Source of the DNA: Haloarculaceae archaeon
GTDB lineage: Archaea; Halobacteriota; Halobacteria; Halobacteriales; Haloarculaceae
NCBI GenBank assembly: GCA_018609945.1
Contig: JAHENO010000213.1
Span: 1 to 16,452 of the forward strand
Length of the DNA stretch: 16,452 nt
Reading direction: 5' to 3'
Shown here: positions 1-7,174 of the stretch, piece after piece
How positions within the stretch are numbered: position 1 is the stretch's first letter
Layout of the letters: every line of letters starts with the position of its first letter
Made by a program: the position numbers and the translations under genes
Notes under the pieces: model-generated
Seen by the model: only the letters and a program-made list of their open reading frames with translations
What the model was told of the DNA's origin: nothing
Databases searched by the model: none

Positions 1-1069
1 CCCGGACGCCGTCGCAGTAGTGGTTCATCTCCTCGTGGCCGCGGTGATCGGTGCTATTTCCTCGCTCGGCGCACCGTCCTTCCTTGCGGCGATGGTCTTT
101 TCCGGCGTCGTGCTCGCCGCTCTCGCCCCGATCCAGGAGCGGTACGTCTTCCGGAAGTTCCGCCAACGTGACGTTTCGCTCGCGATGATGCTCGTCGTCT
201 CGCTGGCGGTCGCGTTCATCGTCCGCTTTAGCGTCCAGACGATCTTCGGCGGGACGACCCGGAGCTACGACATCCAGTCGACTGTGACGCTGTTCGGCAG
301 CGAGATCAAGGTGGCAATCGCCAAGTTCATTGATGTCTACGTCGCGGGAAGCGGCGTGCTGGTCCAGGTGACCGACCCCGCCGAGGACGCGGTGCTGTTC
401 AACAGTCTCTGGTCCTGGCCGGTCTTTGCGGCAATACTAATCGCGAGCCTCGCGGTCGGGTACGCGGGCTACCGGTATCGGCTGGGAACCCGGGCCATCC
501 TGGGTCCGTACCTCCTCGGGACGATCCTCGCGCTGGTGACGTTTTGCGTCGGAGGACTCGTACTGGGCCCATCGGTCTCGCCCCCGGAGAGTGCGTTCAT
601 CGACTCCCGCGTCCGGCTGTCGGTCCTGCGACTGTTCATCATCCTGCTTGCAATCGCGATGATGGGCGCGCTGCACGCCACTCTGCGGGCGACGAAACTC
701 GGGAAGGCGATGCGCGCGACCAGCGACAACCGGGACCTCGCGCAGGTCCGGGGCATCAACGTCGACCAGGTGACGATGGGCGTGTGGGTCATCGCCGGCC
801 TCTATGCCGGCATCGGCGGGACCGCCCTCGGGTTCCTGTTCGGGGCTCTCACCATCACGATGGGGTTTTTCCTCCTGTTGCCCATGTTCGCCGCGGTCAT
901 CCTCGGTGGCATCACCATCTACGGTGCGCTGCTTGGCAGCTACGTCGTCGGCCTCTCCATGGAGGTCGGGCTGTTCGCCACCGGACTGGACGCGACCTAC
1001 CGCGTCCCGATGGCGTTCGTGGTGCTGATACTGGTGTTGATCGTCAAACCGGAGGGAATCACCGGGTGA
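1..1069 (+). CDS. livH: Branched-chain amino acid-type ABC transporter permease LivH (5' partial)
   Basis: Inner-membrane permease of a LivHMGFK-type importer for branched-chain amino acids or related amides. The reading frame is open to the window edge, and the usual LivH N-terminal helices are not seen, so the start lies upstream; the GTG at position 20 is only the first possible start in view. Counting from that GTG, the family pattern of an ERYVF stretch followed by a helix ending VQTIFGG is at residues 40-78. The cytoplasmic ATPase-coupling loop (TKLGKAMRATSDNRDLAQVRGI) is at about 225-247. The last helix ends in VKPEGI, typical of LivH. Between the two family blocks are about 80 extra residues (about 118-198) with two predicted helices not found in bacterial LivH. 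It is followed after 4 bp by livM. The substrate is not readable from the sequence. Confidence 0.9.
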   Translation, partial: PDAVAVVVHLLVAAVIGAISSLGAPSFLAAMVFSGVVLAALAPIQERYVFRKFRQRDVSLAMMLVVSLAVAFIVRFSVQTIFGGTTRSYDIQSTVTLFGSEIKVAIAKFIDVYVAGSGVLVQVTDPAEDAVLFNSLWSWPVFAAILIASLAVGYAGYRYRLGTRAILGPYLLGTILALVTFCVGGLVLGPSVSPPESAFIDSRVRLSVLRLFIILLAIAMMGALHATLRATKLGKAMRATSDNRDLAQVRGINVDQVTMGVWVIAGLYAGIGGTALGFLFGALTITMGFFLLLPMFAAVILGGITIYGALLGSYVVGLSMEVGLFATGLDATYRVPMAFVVLILVLIVKPEGITG

Positions 1070-1073
1070 TACC

Positions 1074-2717
1074 ATGGCTGTAGTATCCGACATCATCGTT
1101 TCGCTGGGCGTACTGGCAACCTTTTACGGGCTGTTGGCCCTCGGAATGAACATCAAATTCGGCTTCACGGGCTTGCTCGATTTCGGCCACGTCGGGTTCT
1201 ACCTCGTCGGAGCCTACACCGCGGCACTGCTCGTCATCGCGCCGGACGCAGGCGGGCCCGACACGGTCTACGTTATCGGGCTCGATCTCCCGTGGGCCGT
1301 CGGCGTGCTCGTGGCGACGATACTCGCGGGTGTCGTGGGGGTGTTCGTCGCACTCCCGACACTCAGACTCCGCGAGGACTACCTCGCGATAACGGTTCTG
1401 GGGGTCGCGGCCATCTTCCAACGGATCGTGCAGGCCGAATCCTGGCTGGTCAATGGCCCCGACGCGCTCCGGGGCTATTCCCCGCCACTCATCAATCTGT
1501 TCCCGGTTAGCGGCGGATCCGTCATCGGTGCGATTGTGATGGGCGTCGCGGGCGGCGCAATCTGGATGGGCAGCACCTGGGCGCTCGGGCGAGCGACGGA
1601 ACTCGAATTCGAGGCCGGGGCAAAGCCGGGTATCACCGTCGCCAGCCGCCTCTACGGGATCGTCACCTTCGGCACAGACCGGGTGCTCGACCTCGATGAC
1701 TACCGCAGAGCGGCGCTGATCGCGGGTGCCATCGCGGCCGTCATCGGCGGCGTGCTGGCCTTCTTTGCAACGGATGGCCTCCTCGCGTGGGGTGTCGTCG
1801 TGTCGGTGTTCACCTGGCTCGTGGCGTTCGTGTGGCTCAACCGCTACTCCGGTGGCTTCGACACCGTCGACTATCTCGCCACCTTCGCGCTCGGGGCCGC
1901 CTACATGGCCGCGCTGGCGCCCATGTTCTTCCTGGAGGCGTTCCAGCTGTGGGTGCCCCTGACGGCGCTGGCGTTCGCCATCGTCATCGGCGCGACGGTC
2001 TACCTCTACACCAACTGGCAGCCCTTCGCCAACAGGCCGTTCAAGTACGGCCTGTTCACCGGGCTGTGGTTCGGGTTCATCTGGTATATCCCGATCCAGA
2101 TTCTCTCCCCGGTCATGGCCGCGGACTGGGGGACCGTCTCCTCCTCGATTTTCGGCAACGCCGTCTGGATCCTCTCGTTTTCCGGCGAGGTACCGGAGAT
2201 CGGCTACTCGCGGTTCAAACTGTTCCTGTTCGGGACGATCCTGCTGGTCGCGCTGTATCTGACCGAGCTGATGATCGACTCGCCGTTCGGGCGCGTCCTG
2301 CGTGCCGTCCGCAACGACGACCGCGTGGTCAACTCCCTCGGGAAGGACCCCTTCATGTACAAGATCATGAGCATGGCCATCGGGTCGGCACTGGCCGGTC
2401 TGGCCGGGGCGCTGGCAGCGATGCACTTCCAGGTGCTCGTGTTCACGATGTTCGCCCCGCGGGTGACGTTCATCGCGCTGTTGATGCTGTTCCTGGGTGG
2501 CGTCGCCAACAACCGGGCGATGGTCCTCGGGGCCTTCCTCTTCTGGGTGTTCCAGACCGCGACCACCCAACTGTCGGGCTTCGTCGCGGCCGGCCTGCGC
2601 GAGAACATCCAGGCGTTCCGGTTCGTGGTAATGGGCGTGTTGTTCTTGCTGTTGCTCTACTACCGGCCCCAGGGAATTATGGGCGAACACTCCGCAGCGG
2701 AGGTGGGTAGCGAATGA
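1074..2717 (+). CDS. livM: Branched-chain amino acid-type ABC transporter permease LivM with large internal insertion
   Basis: Second permease of the importer, an integral membrane protein of 547 residues, against about 425 for E. coli LivM. The N-terminal family block (residues 1-145) has MNIKFGFTGLLDFGHVGF and LREDYLAITVLG. The C-terminal block (about 380-535) has the ATPase-coupling loop SPFGRVLRAVRNDDR at 403-417, GLAGALAAM and the terminal YYRPQGIMG. Between these blocks lie about 200 residues (about 149-370) with roughly six additional hydrophobic segments that ordinary LivM lacks. No frameshift or stop interrupts the frame and codon use does not change, so this is a genuine insertion. 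The ATG follows the livH stop by 4 bp, and the GGTGAT overlapping that stop can act as a Shine-Dalgarno sequence. It overlaps livG by 4 bp (ATGA), indicating translational coupling. Confidence 0.93.
   Translation: MAVVSDIIVSLGVLATFYGLLALGMNIKFGFTGLLDFGHVGFYLVGAYTAALLVIAPDAGGPDTVYVIGLDLPWAVGVLVATILAGVVGVFVALPTLRLREDYLAITVLGVAAIFQRIVQAESWLVNGPDALRGYSPPLINLFPVSGGSVIGAIVMGVAGGAIWMGSTWALGRATELEFEAGAKPGITVASRLYGIVTFGTDRVLDLDDYRRAALIAGAIAAVIGGVLAFFATDGLLAWGVVVSVFTWLVAFVWLNRYSGGFDTVDYLATFALGAAYMAALAPMFFLEAFQLWVPLTALAFAIVIGATVYLYTNWQPFANRPFKYGLFTGLWFGFIWYIPIQILSPVMAADWGTVSSSIFGNAVWILSFSGEVPEIGYSRFKLFLFGTILLVALYLTELMIDSPFGRVLRAVRNDDRVVNSLGKDPFMYKIMSMAIGSALAGLAGALAAMHFQVLVFTMFAPRVTFIALLMLFLGGVANNRAMVLGAFLFWVFQTATTQLSGFVAAGLRENIQAFRFVVMGVLFLLLLYYRPQGIMGEHSAAEVGSE
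2699..2705 (+). promoter_or_regulatory. Shine-Dalgarno site of livG
   Basis: GGAGGTG lies 8 nt before the livG ATG and within the end of livM. It complements the conserved archaeal 16S rRNA 3' end and fixes the livG start at 2714. Confidence 0.75.
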
Positions 2718-3685
2718 GCGACGCACCCCTCCTGGAGGTCGAGAATCTCCGGAAGAGTTTCGGTGGCATCACCGCAGTCGACGGCATCTCGTTCGAACTG
2801 GAGGCCGGGAAAGTGACCGGCCTCATCGGCCCCAACGGGGCCGGCAAGACCACGACGTTCAACCTCGTCAGCGGCTTCTACAAGCCCGACAGCGGCACCA
2901 TCCGCTTCAAGGGAACGGACACGCAGAAACTGATGCGTCCCGCGCCGGTCGAACAGGGCGTCTGGACGAGCGCGTCGGCCGGCTTTCTCGGGTTGATCGG
3001 GGCTGCCACCGGGCGCGTCACCTACGGCGTCTCCGCGGAGGCGCTCGCCGGCGGCGCCGTGGCCGGCGCTGCGGTAGGCGTCGGGCTCTACGTCGGCCAG
3101 AACGCGATCAACAACCGCAGGGGGACCTACAAACACTCCCGGCCGTTCCGGCTGGCACGCAGGGGGATGGTCAGAACCTTCCAGATCACCCGCGAGTTGA
3201 CCGAAATGACGGTCCTCGAGAACCTGATGCTGGCACCCCCGGACCAGACCGGCGAGGGCCCCCTCAACGCTGTCATCCGGCGCAACACGATCGCCGAGGA
3301 GGAAGAGCAGTTCCGCGATCGCGCCGAGGAGATCATCGAGTTGCTCAAACTGGATCACCTGCGCGACGAGAAGGCTGGCAACCTGAGCGGCGGCCAGCGG
3401 AAACTGCTGGAACTCGGCCGGGTGCTGATGCTCGACCCCGACCTGGTGATGCTCGACGAGCCGGTCGCCGGTGTCAACCCCGCCCTCACCGACCAGATCA
3501 TGGAGGCCATCACCTCGATGCGCAACGAGGGCTACGGCTTCTGTATCGTCGAACACGAGATGGACGTCATCATGTCCCTCAGCGACAAGATCATCGCCAT
3601 GGCCGAGGGCCAGAAGATGGCCGAGGGGCCCCCCGAGGAGGTCCAGCAGGACGAACAGGTCCTCGAATCCTACCTCGGTGGGTGA
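2714..3685 (+). CDS. livG: Branched-chain amino acid-type ABC transporter ATPase LivG with glycine-rich hydrophobic insertion
   Basis: Cytoplasmic ATPase that powers the importer. All ABC motifs are present: Walker A GPNGAGKT (residues 39-46), Q-loop Gln157 in VRTFQ, signature LSGGQ (224-228), Walker B LVMLDEP (244-250) and H-loop His281 (VEHEMD). The LivG-specific VAGVNP follows Walker B. The protein has 323 residues, against about 255 for E. coli LivG. The excess is an insertion at about 75-143, between the first beta-sheet lobe and the Q-loop. That insertion is hydrophobic and glycine/alanine-rich with a GxxxGxxxG pattern at Gly114, 118 and 122, unlike any standard part of an ABC ATPase. 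It is translationally coupled to livM through the ATGA overlap. Function is confident from the motifs; the role of the insertion is unknown. Confidence 0.94.
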   Translation: MSDAPLLEVENLRKSFGGITAVDGISFELEAGKVTGLIGPNGAGKTTTFNLVSGFYKPDSGTIRFKGTDTQKLMRPAPVEQGVWTSASAGFLGLIGAATGRVTYGVSAEALAGGAVAGAAVGVGLYVGQNAINNRRGTYKHSRPFRLARRGMVRTFQITRELTEMTVLENLMLAPPDQTGEGPLNAVIRRNTIAEEEEQFRDRAEEIIELLKLDHLRDEKAGNLSGGQRKLLELGRVLMLDPDLVMLDEPVAGVNPALTDQIMEAITSMRNEGYGFCIVEHEMDVIMSLSDKIIAMAEGQKMAEGPPEEVQQDEQVLESYLGG

Positions 3686-3739
3686 CCTGCGCGCGACCGG
3701 CACCTCCCCCGCGCAGCCGCGACTGACCCCGCGTCCGCA

Positions 3740-3770
3740 CTTTTTGATACTCGGATACGAATTAGTTTTT
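3740..3770 (+). terminator. Possible T-rich terminator after livG
   Basis: Two runs of five T (near 3740 and 3765) follow the livG stop within a short AT-rich stretch. Haloarchaeal transcripts commonly end at U-tracts, so this could end the livHMG message. No strong stem precedes it, and the call is tentative. Confidence 0.35.
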
Positions 3771-3859
3771 GAAACATTCACTCGTCCCTCTCCCGACTGC
3801 ATCTCCGGGCTTTCAGGGGTTTATTCGGCGCAAAAATTGACGAAGAGAAGATTGGGGAC

Positions 3860-3869
3860 AAATACATAA
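3860..3869 (+). promoter_or_regulatory. TATA-like promoter element for livK
   Basis: AAATACATAA stands out in an AT-rich patch about 80 bp upstream of the livK ATG. If it is the TATA box, transcription would start near 3890-3895 and give a leader of about 55-60 nt. This would let the binding protein be transcribed independently of livHMG. Confidence 0.5.
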
Positions 3870-3912
3870 GTAATCGTTCCACACACCCAAATGTGGTAGC
3901 GTATCGACCACT

Positions 3913-3931
3913 GCTGTCGGGGCACGACAGC
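3913..3931 (+). promoter_or_regulatory. Perfect stem-loop in the predicted livK leader
   Basis: GCTGTCG (3913-3919) pairs perfectly with CGACAGC (3925-3931) around a 5-nt loop, 17 nt before the livK ATG. It would sit in the 5' untranslated region if the TATA-like element at 3860 is used. A shorter CCACA/TGTGG pairing lies just upstream (3879-3883 with 3892-3896). A role in mRNA stability or translation is possible but unproven. Confidence 0.45.
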
Positions 3932-3948
3932 TACGCAACAGGACACCC

Positions 3949-5415
3949 ATGACTGACAACGAAGACGACACCGGTTCGAGTGGTTCGCGTATCAATCGGC
4001 GCAAATATCTCGCGATGTCGGCGGTCGGTGCCACCGGACTCGCCGCCGGCTGTGGCGGCGACGGTGGCGGCGGCGACGGCGGCGACGGCGGTGACGGTGG
4101 CGACGGCAGTGACGGCGACGACATGGACGGCGGCGACGGCGGTGACGGCGGCGACGGCGGCGGCAGTGACGGCGACGACATGGACGGCGGCGGTGGCGAA
4201 GCCATCCCGCTGGCGTCGTTCTGTCCGCTCTCGGGCGCGGGCGGCGCGTTCGGCCCGGGTCAACAGGCCGGCTTTAACATGGCCATCGAGGACATGAACG
4301 AGGCCGGCGGCATCCTCGGCGGCCGGACGTTCGAGGCCATCAACAGGGACACCGAGACCAAGCCCGACCGGGCCTCCGCGAAACTCAACACGGTCATCTC
4401 CAACGAGAACATCGAGGCGTTCGTCGGCACGTGGTCCAGCGGCGTGAGCGCGACGCTTGCCCCCATCGCGGCGGACAACCAGATCATGCAGATGGGCAAC
4501 GGGACGACGAGCCCGACGCTGGCCGAGCAGGGCTGGCGCGAGGTCGACGGCGAACTCCTCAAGTACATGGGCCGGACCTCACCCAACGACGGCTCGCAGG
4601 GCATCGCGATGGCCGGCGCCCTCAACGACATCATCGAGGCCGACTCCGCGGCGTTCATGCACGTCGACAACCCGTACGGTGCGGGCCTGGCCCGGAAGGC
4701 CAGCGAGGCCTTCAACGGCGAGACGACGGCGATGGTGCCGGTCGCGAAGCAGACCAGCGACTACACCTCCGCGCTCGATCAGGCGTTCGCGGACGACCCG
4801 GACGTGTTCGGCCTCATCGTCTACCCGGCCAACGGAGAATCCATCCTCAAGCAGTGGAACCGTGGCGGCTACGGCGGGCAGCTCGTGATGTCCGAGTCAC
4901 TGTTCCTCCAGGACCTGTTCAACAGTCTGCCCGACATCTTCGATGGCTCGTACATCACGTCGATGAAGATCGAGGGCCCCTCGAAGGACTACTTCGAGTC
5001 GAACCTACAAGACCGGATGGACCAGAAGCCGACGTCGTTCTCGCACCACTCTTTCGACTCGACGATGCTCATCGGGCTGGCCGCACACGCGGCCGGCGAG
5101 TTCAGCGGGACGGCGATCTCCAAGAACATCCAGGCGGTCTCGCGGCCGCCGGGCGAGGAGATCGGCGCCGGTGCCGACGAGTTCCAGCGCGCGAAGGACC
5201 TCTTGGACGACGGCGAGCAGATCAACTACCAGGGTGCGTCCTCGACCACCGACCTGAACTGCTTCTACGAGCCGTACAACCCCTTCCAGGTGTACGAGCT
5301 GACCAAGGCAGACGACGGCACGATAAGCACCGAGGTCGTCGACGAGTTCCCCGTGGAGTTCTTCCAGGGCAAGCTCTACACCCAGGAACAGCTCGACAAG
5401 TACAACTGCGAATAA
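3949..5415 (+). CDS. livK: Branched-chain amino acid-type ABC transporter substrate-binding lipoprotein
   Basis: Solute-binding receptor of the importer, anchored outside the membrane as a lipoprotein. The N-terminus has a twin-arginine signal (NRRKYL at residues 16-21) and a lipobox ending in Cys35 (LAAGC). Next comes a Gly/Asp-rich linker (about 36-83) containing two copies of GSDGDDMDGG, then a Leu/Ile/Val-binding fold (Peripla_BP_6). The fold opens with IPLASFCPLSGAGGAFG and contains the family patterns GFNMAIEDMNEAGGILGGR and GTWSSGVSATLAPIA. At 488 residues it is longer than bacterial LivK because of the linker and haloarchaeal acidic loops. It lies between livG and livF with its own likely promoter. 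The ligand could be branched-chain amino acids, amides or another small polar solute; the sequence does not decide. Confidence 0.9.
   Translation: MTDNEDDTGSSGSRINRRKYLAMSAVGATGLAAGCGGDGGGGDGGDGGDGGDGSDGDDMDGGDGGDGGDGGGSDGDDMDGGGGEAIPLASFCPLSGAGGAFGPGQQAGFNMAIEDMNEAGGILGGRTFEAINRDTETKPDRASAKLNTVISNENIEAFVGTWSSGVSATLAPIAADNQIMQMGNGTTSPTLAEQGWREVDGELLKYMGRTSPNDGSQGIAMAGALNDIIEADSAAFMHVDNPYGAGLARKASEAFNGETTAMVPVAKQTSDYTSALDQAFADDPDVFGLIVYPANGESILKQWNRGGYGGQLVMSESLFLQDLFNSLPDIFDGSYITSMKIEGPSKDYFESNLQDRMDQKPTSFSHHSFDSTMLIGLAAHAAGEFSGTAISKNIQAVSRPPGEEIGAGADEFQRAKDLLDDGEQINYQGASSTTDLNCFYEPYNPFQVYELTKADDGTISTEVVDEFPVEFFQGKLYTQEQLDKYNCE
4105..4190 (+). repeat. Two perfect 29-bp direct repeats in the livK linker
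   Basis: The same 29 bases occur at 4105-4133 and 4162-4190, inside GGC/GAC-rich low-complexity coding sequence. They encode the duplicated GSDGDDMDGG of the post-lipobox linker. The pattern suggests expansion by slippage or unequal recombination, and linker length may vary between strains. Confidence 0.85.
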
Positions 5416-5422
5416 CACCGAT

Positions 5423-5441
5423 CGAGAGAAGCTCCCTCTCG
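5423..5441 (+). other. Stem-loop 1 downstream of livK
   Basis: CGAGAG (5423-5428) pairs perfectly with CTCTCG (5436-5441) around a 7-nt loop, starting 8 nt after the livK stop. It may terminate transcription or protect the livK message from 3' decay. Confidence 0.5.
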
Positions 5442-5451
5442 TCTCGTATCC

Positions 5452-5469
5452 TCGCCGGACCGCCGGCGA
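5452..5469 (+). other. Stem-loop 2 between livK and livF
   Basis: TCGCCGG (5452-5458) pairs perfectly with CCGGCGA (5463-5469) around a 4-nt loop. It is the second hairpin in a row between livK and livF, and an AT-richer stretch with the livF TATA-like element follows. Confidence 0.5.
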
Positions 5470-5486
5470 ATGTGAAACCCGAACTC

Positions 5487-5492
5487 TTTACA
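5487..5492 (+). promoter_or_regulatory. TATA-like element ahead of livF
   Basis: TTTACA lies about 28 bp upstream of the livF ATG, a spacing that would give a very short or absent leader. An SD-like AAGGTG at 5505-5510 would be lost in such a transcript, so either this promoter or read-through with SD use is possible. Confidence 0.35.
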
Positions 5493-5517
5493 CGGTCTTC
5501 AGAGAAGGTGTGATACG

Positions 5518-6240
5518 ATGGGAATCCTCGAAGTCACGGACATGGTGACGGGCTACGGTGACGCCGAGATCGTCCACGGGATCGACCTCGAGGTCGAACC
5601 CGAGGAGATGGTCTGTATCATCGGGCCCAACGGCGCCGGGAAGTCGACGGTCATGCGGGCGATCTTCGGGTTGATCGACGTCTGGGAGGGCCAGGTCGTC
5701 CTCGCCGGCACTGACGTGACCGAGTATCGGCCGGACGAGATCACCCGCGTCGGCGCCAGTTACGTCCCGCAGCGCAACAACGTCTTCCCGAACCTCACGG
5801 TGCGGGAGAACCTCGAGATGGGCGCGTACGTCGACGAGGACCTCACTGAGGAGGACTTCCAGAAGGTCTACGACAGGTTCCCGATCCTGGAGGAGCGGCA
5901 AAACCAGAAGGCCGGGACGATGAGCGGCGGCCAACAGCAGATGGTCGCGATGGGTGCCGGGCTGATGATCGACCCCGACATCCTGCTGGTCGACGAGCCG
6001 AGCGCCGGCCTCGCACCGGACCTCGTCGAAGAGATGTTCCAGCGGATCCGCCGCATCAAAGAACAGGGCACGGCGGTCCTGATGGTCGAGCAGAACGCCC
6101 GGCAGGCGCTGCGCTACTCCGACCGGGGCTACGTCCTCGACCAGGGCGAGAACCGCTTCGTCGGCTCCGGCGAGGAACTCCTCGAGAGCGAGGAGATCAA
6201 GGAACTGTATCTCGGGACTGCCAGCGCCGAGGCCGACTAA
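5518..6240 (+). CDS. livF: Branched-chain amino acid-type ABC transporter ATPase LivF
   Basis: Second cytoplasmic ATPase, expected to pair with LivG. It has 240 residues, the normal family length, with no insertion. Motifs are Walker A GPNGAGKS (36-43), Q-loop Gln85 in YVPQRNNVFPNLTV, signature MSGGQ (135-139), Walker B ILLVDEP (155-161) followed by SAGLAP, and the LivF-typical VEQN at 190-193, where other ABC ATPases have the H-loop His. The start is supported by an SD-like AAGGTG 7 nt upstream. It follows livK by 102 bp, a gap with two hairpins, and its stop faces the convergent DUF3179 gene 43 bp away. Contrast with LivG: only one of the two ATPases carries the hydrophobic insertion. Confidence 0.94.
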   Translation: MGILEVTDMVTGYGDAEIVHGIDLEVEPEEMVCIIGPNGAGKSTVMRAIFGLIDVWEGQVVLAGTDVTEYRPDEITRVGASYVPQRNNVFPNLTVRENLEMGAYVDEDLTEEDFQKVYDRFPILEERQNQKAGTMSGGQQQMVAMGAGLMIDPDILLVDEPSAGLAPDLVEEMFQRIRRIKEQGTAVLMVEQNARQALRYSDRGYVLDQGENRFVGSGEELLESEEIKELYLGTASAEAD

Positions 6241-6283
6241 CGGCGGCCGCACATCGCCGCTGTTCGGTCGCCAGTCCCGTCGC

Positions 6284-7135
6284 TCACTCGATGCCCAGCG
6301 TCGACTGTGGGGGCGGGAGCAGGACCTCCCCGTCGGGGTGGGCCTCGCGCCACTCGCCCCAGGTGGTCACCGTCGAGGGGACGATTTCCATGTCGGTGCC
6401 GGTCGCCGGTCCGCAGATTGCCTGTGCAACGCCCTGACTCCAGAAGCTCCGGGTCAGTTCGTCGTACATGACGAGGTTGGCGCCGTCCCTGACCGTCGTC
6501 TCTCCCTCCCATCTGTTCGCGCCGAAGGTCCTGCCGCTCTTGGCGCTGGCCGAGATGTACCTGTCGGGCGGGCGCCACAGCTGGCCCGAGACGCCAAAGC
6601 GGGTCACCTCGCCGTCGACGACCCGCCGGGCGACGAGGCCGGTCCGACAGATCGAACAGAAGGTTACGATCAGCGGGACGCCGTGGGTGTCGTTGACGAC
6701 CTCGTGGTGCCAGAGGACCGACACCGGGTACGCGCGGGCGAGCCCGTCGACATCCCGTCCCACCACGGTCGCCTCGTCCGGGAGCCCCTCGTCCTCTTCC
6801 TCGCGAAGGTACCGGGAGGCGATGTCGTAGCCGTCCCAGCCGGCGTCGAAGGCAGGCTCGGCGATCTCGACGATGGAGAACTCCTCTTTGATGGAGGCCT
6901 CGCAGATGTCCGCGGGGTTGCCCGTCCCCGCCAGGCCTGGCGGGTCCCGCGGCGTGTCCGTCGGCGTGGCTTCCGGCGTCGGCGTGGCTTCCGGCGTCGT
7001 GGCCTCGTCGCTTGCGGACGCCGTCCCGTCGCCGTCGGCTGCGGGGGTCGACCCGGTGCTCGCGGAGCGCTGGCAGCCCGTGACCCCCCCCGCGACGCCG
7101 CTCCCGAGGGCGGCGAGGAACATCCTGCGGTTCAC
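6284..7135 (-). CDS. DUF3179 family Tat lipoprotein, single-module form
   Basis: Exported protein of unknown biochemical function. The N-terminus is a twin-arginine lipoprotein signal (NRRMFL, lipobox ending Cys21). A Thr/Pro/Glu-rich linker (about 45-65) containing a short repeat follows. The DUF3179 domain covers about 120-280 with its usual signatures: ARAYPVSVLWHHEVVND (134-149), the CxxC CSIC (160-163), FGVSG (180-184), the TRSFWSQG pattern (228-235) and TTWGEW (257-262). The predicted start is a GTG at 7135; an ATG four codons inside would remove the twin arginines and is unlikely. It lies 39 bp downstream of the unknown membrane protein and probably belongs to the same transcript. Its 283 residues lack the C-terminal second module present in the paralogue at 14548. 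The CxxC and the oxidase context suggest a redox or metal role; that is inference. Confidence 0.82.
   Translation of the reverse strand: MNRRMFLAALGSGVAGGVTGCQRSASTGSTPAADGDGTASASDEATTPEATPTPEATPTDTPRDPPGLAGTGNPADICEASIKEEFSIVEIAEPAFDAGWDGYDIASRYLREEEDEGLPDEATVVGRDVDGLARAYPVSVLWHHEVVNDTHGVPLIVTFCSICRTGLVARRVVDGEVTRFGVSGQLWRPPDRYISASAKSGRTFGANRWEGETTVRDGANLVMYDELTRSFWSQGVAQAICGPATGTDMEIVPSTVTTWGEWREAHPDGEVLLPPPQSTLGIE
6960..6995 (-). repeat. Two perfect 18-bp tandem repeats in the DUF3179 linker
   Basis: An 18-bp unit occurs twice head to tail (6960-6977 and 6978-6995). It encodes six residues of the Thr/Pro/Glu linker twice, so the reading frame is kept whatever the copy number. Confidence 0.85.
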
Positions 7136-7174
7136 CCGGGGGAGTTGGGCACGGCTCGCGTTAACCCTTTTCCC

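Noticed and set aside
1518..2183. livM insertion considered as a frameshifted neighbouring gene or mobile insertion
   Set aside because: A single uninterrupted frame with uniform codon use and no terminal repeats or transposase sequence.
1059..2726. A 555-codon frame antisense to livM
   Set aside because: Composition dominated by Asp, Glu, Arg and His with no helices or motifs; a shadow of a hydrophobic gene.
4054..4197. GGC/GAC repeats considered as a CRISPR-like or minisatellite array
   Set aside because: They are in frame within a lipoprotein linker, with no regular repeat-spacer structure.
6241..6260. GC-rich pairing between the convergent livF and DUF3179 stops as a terminator
   Set aside because: Only alternative 5-bp stems and no T-run on either strand.
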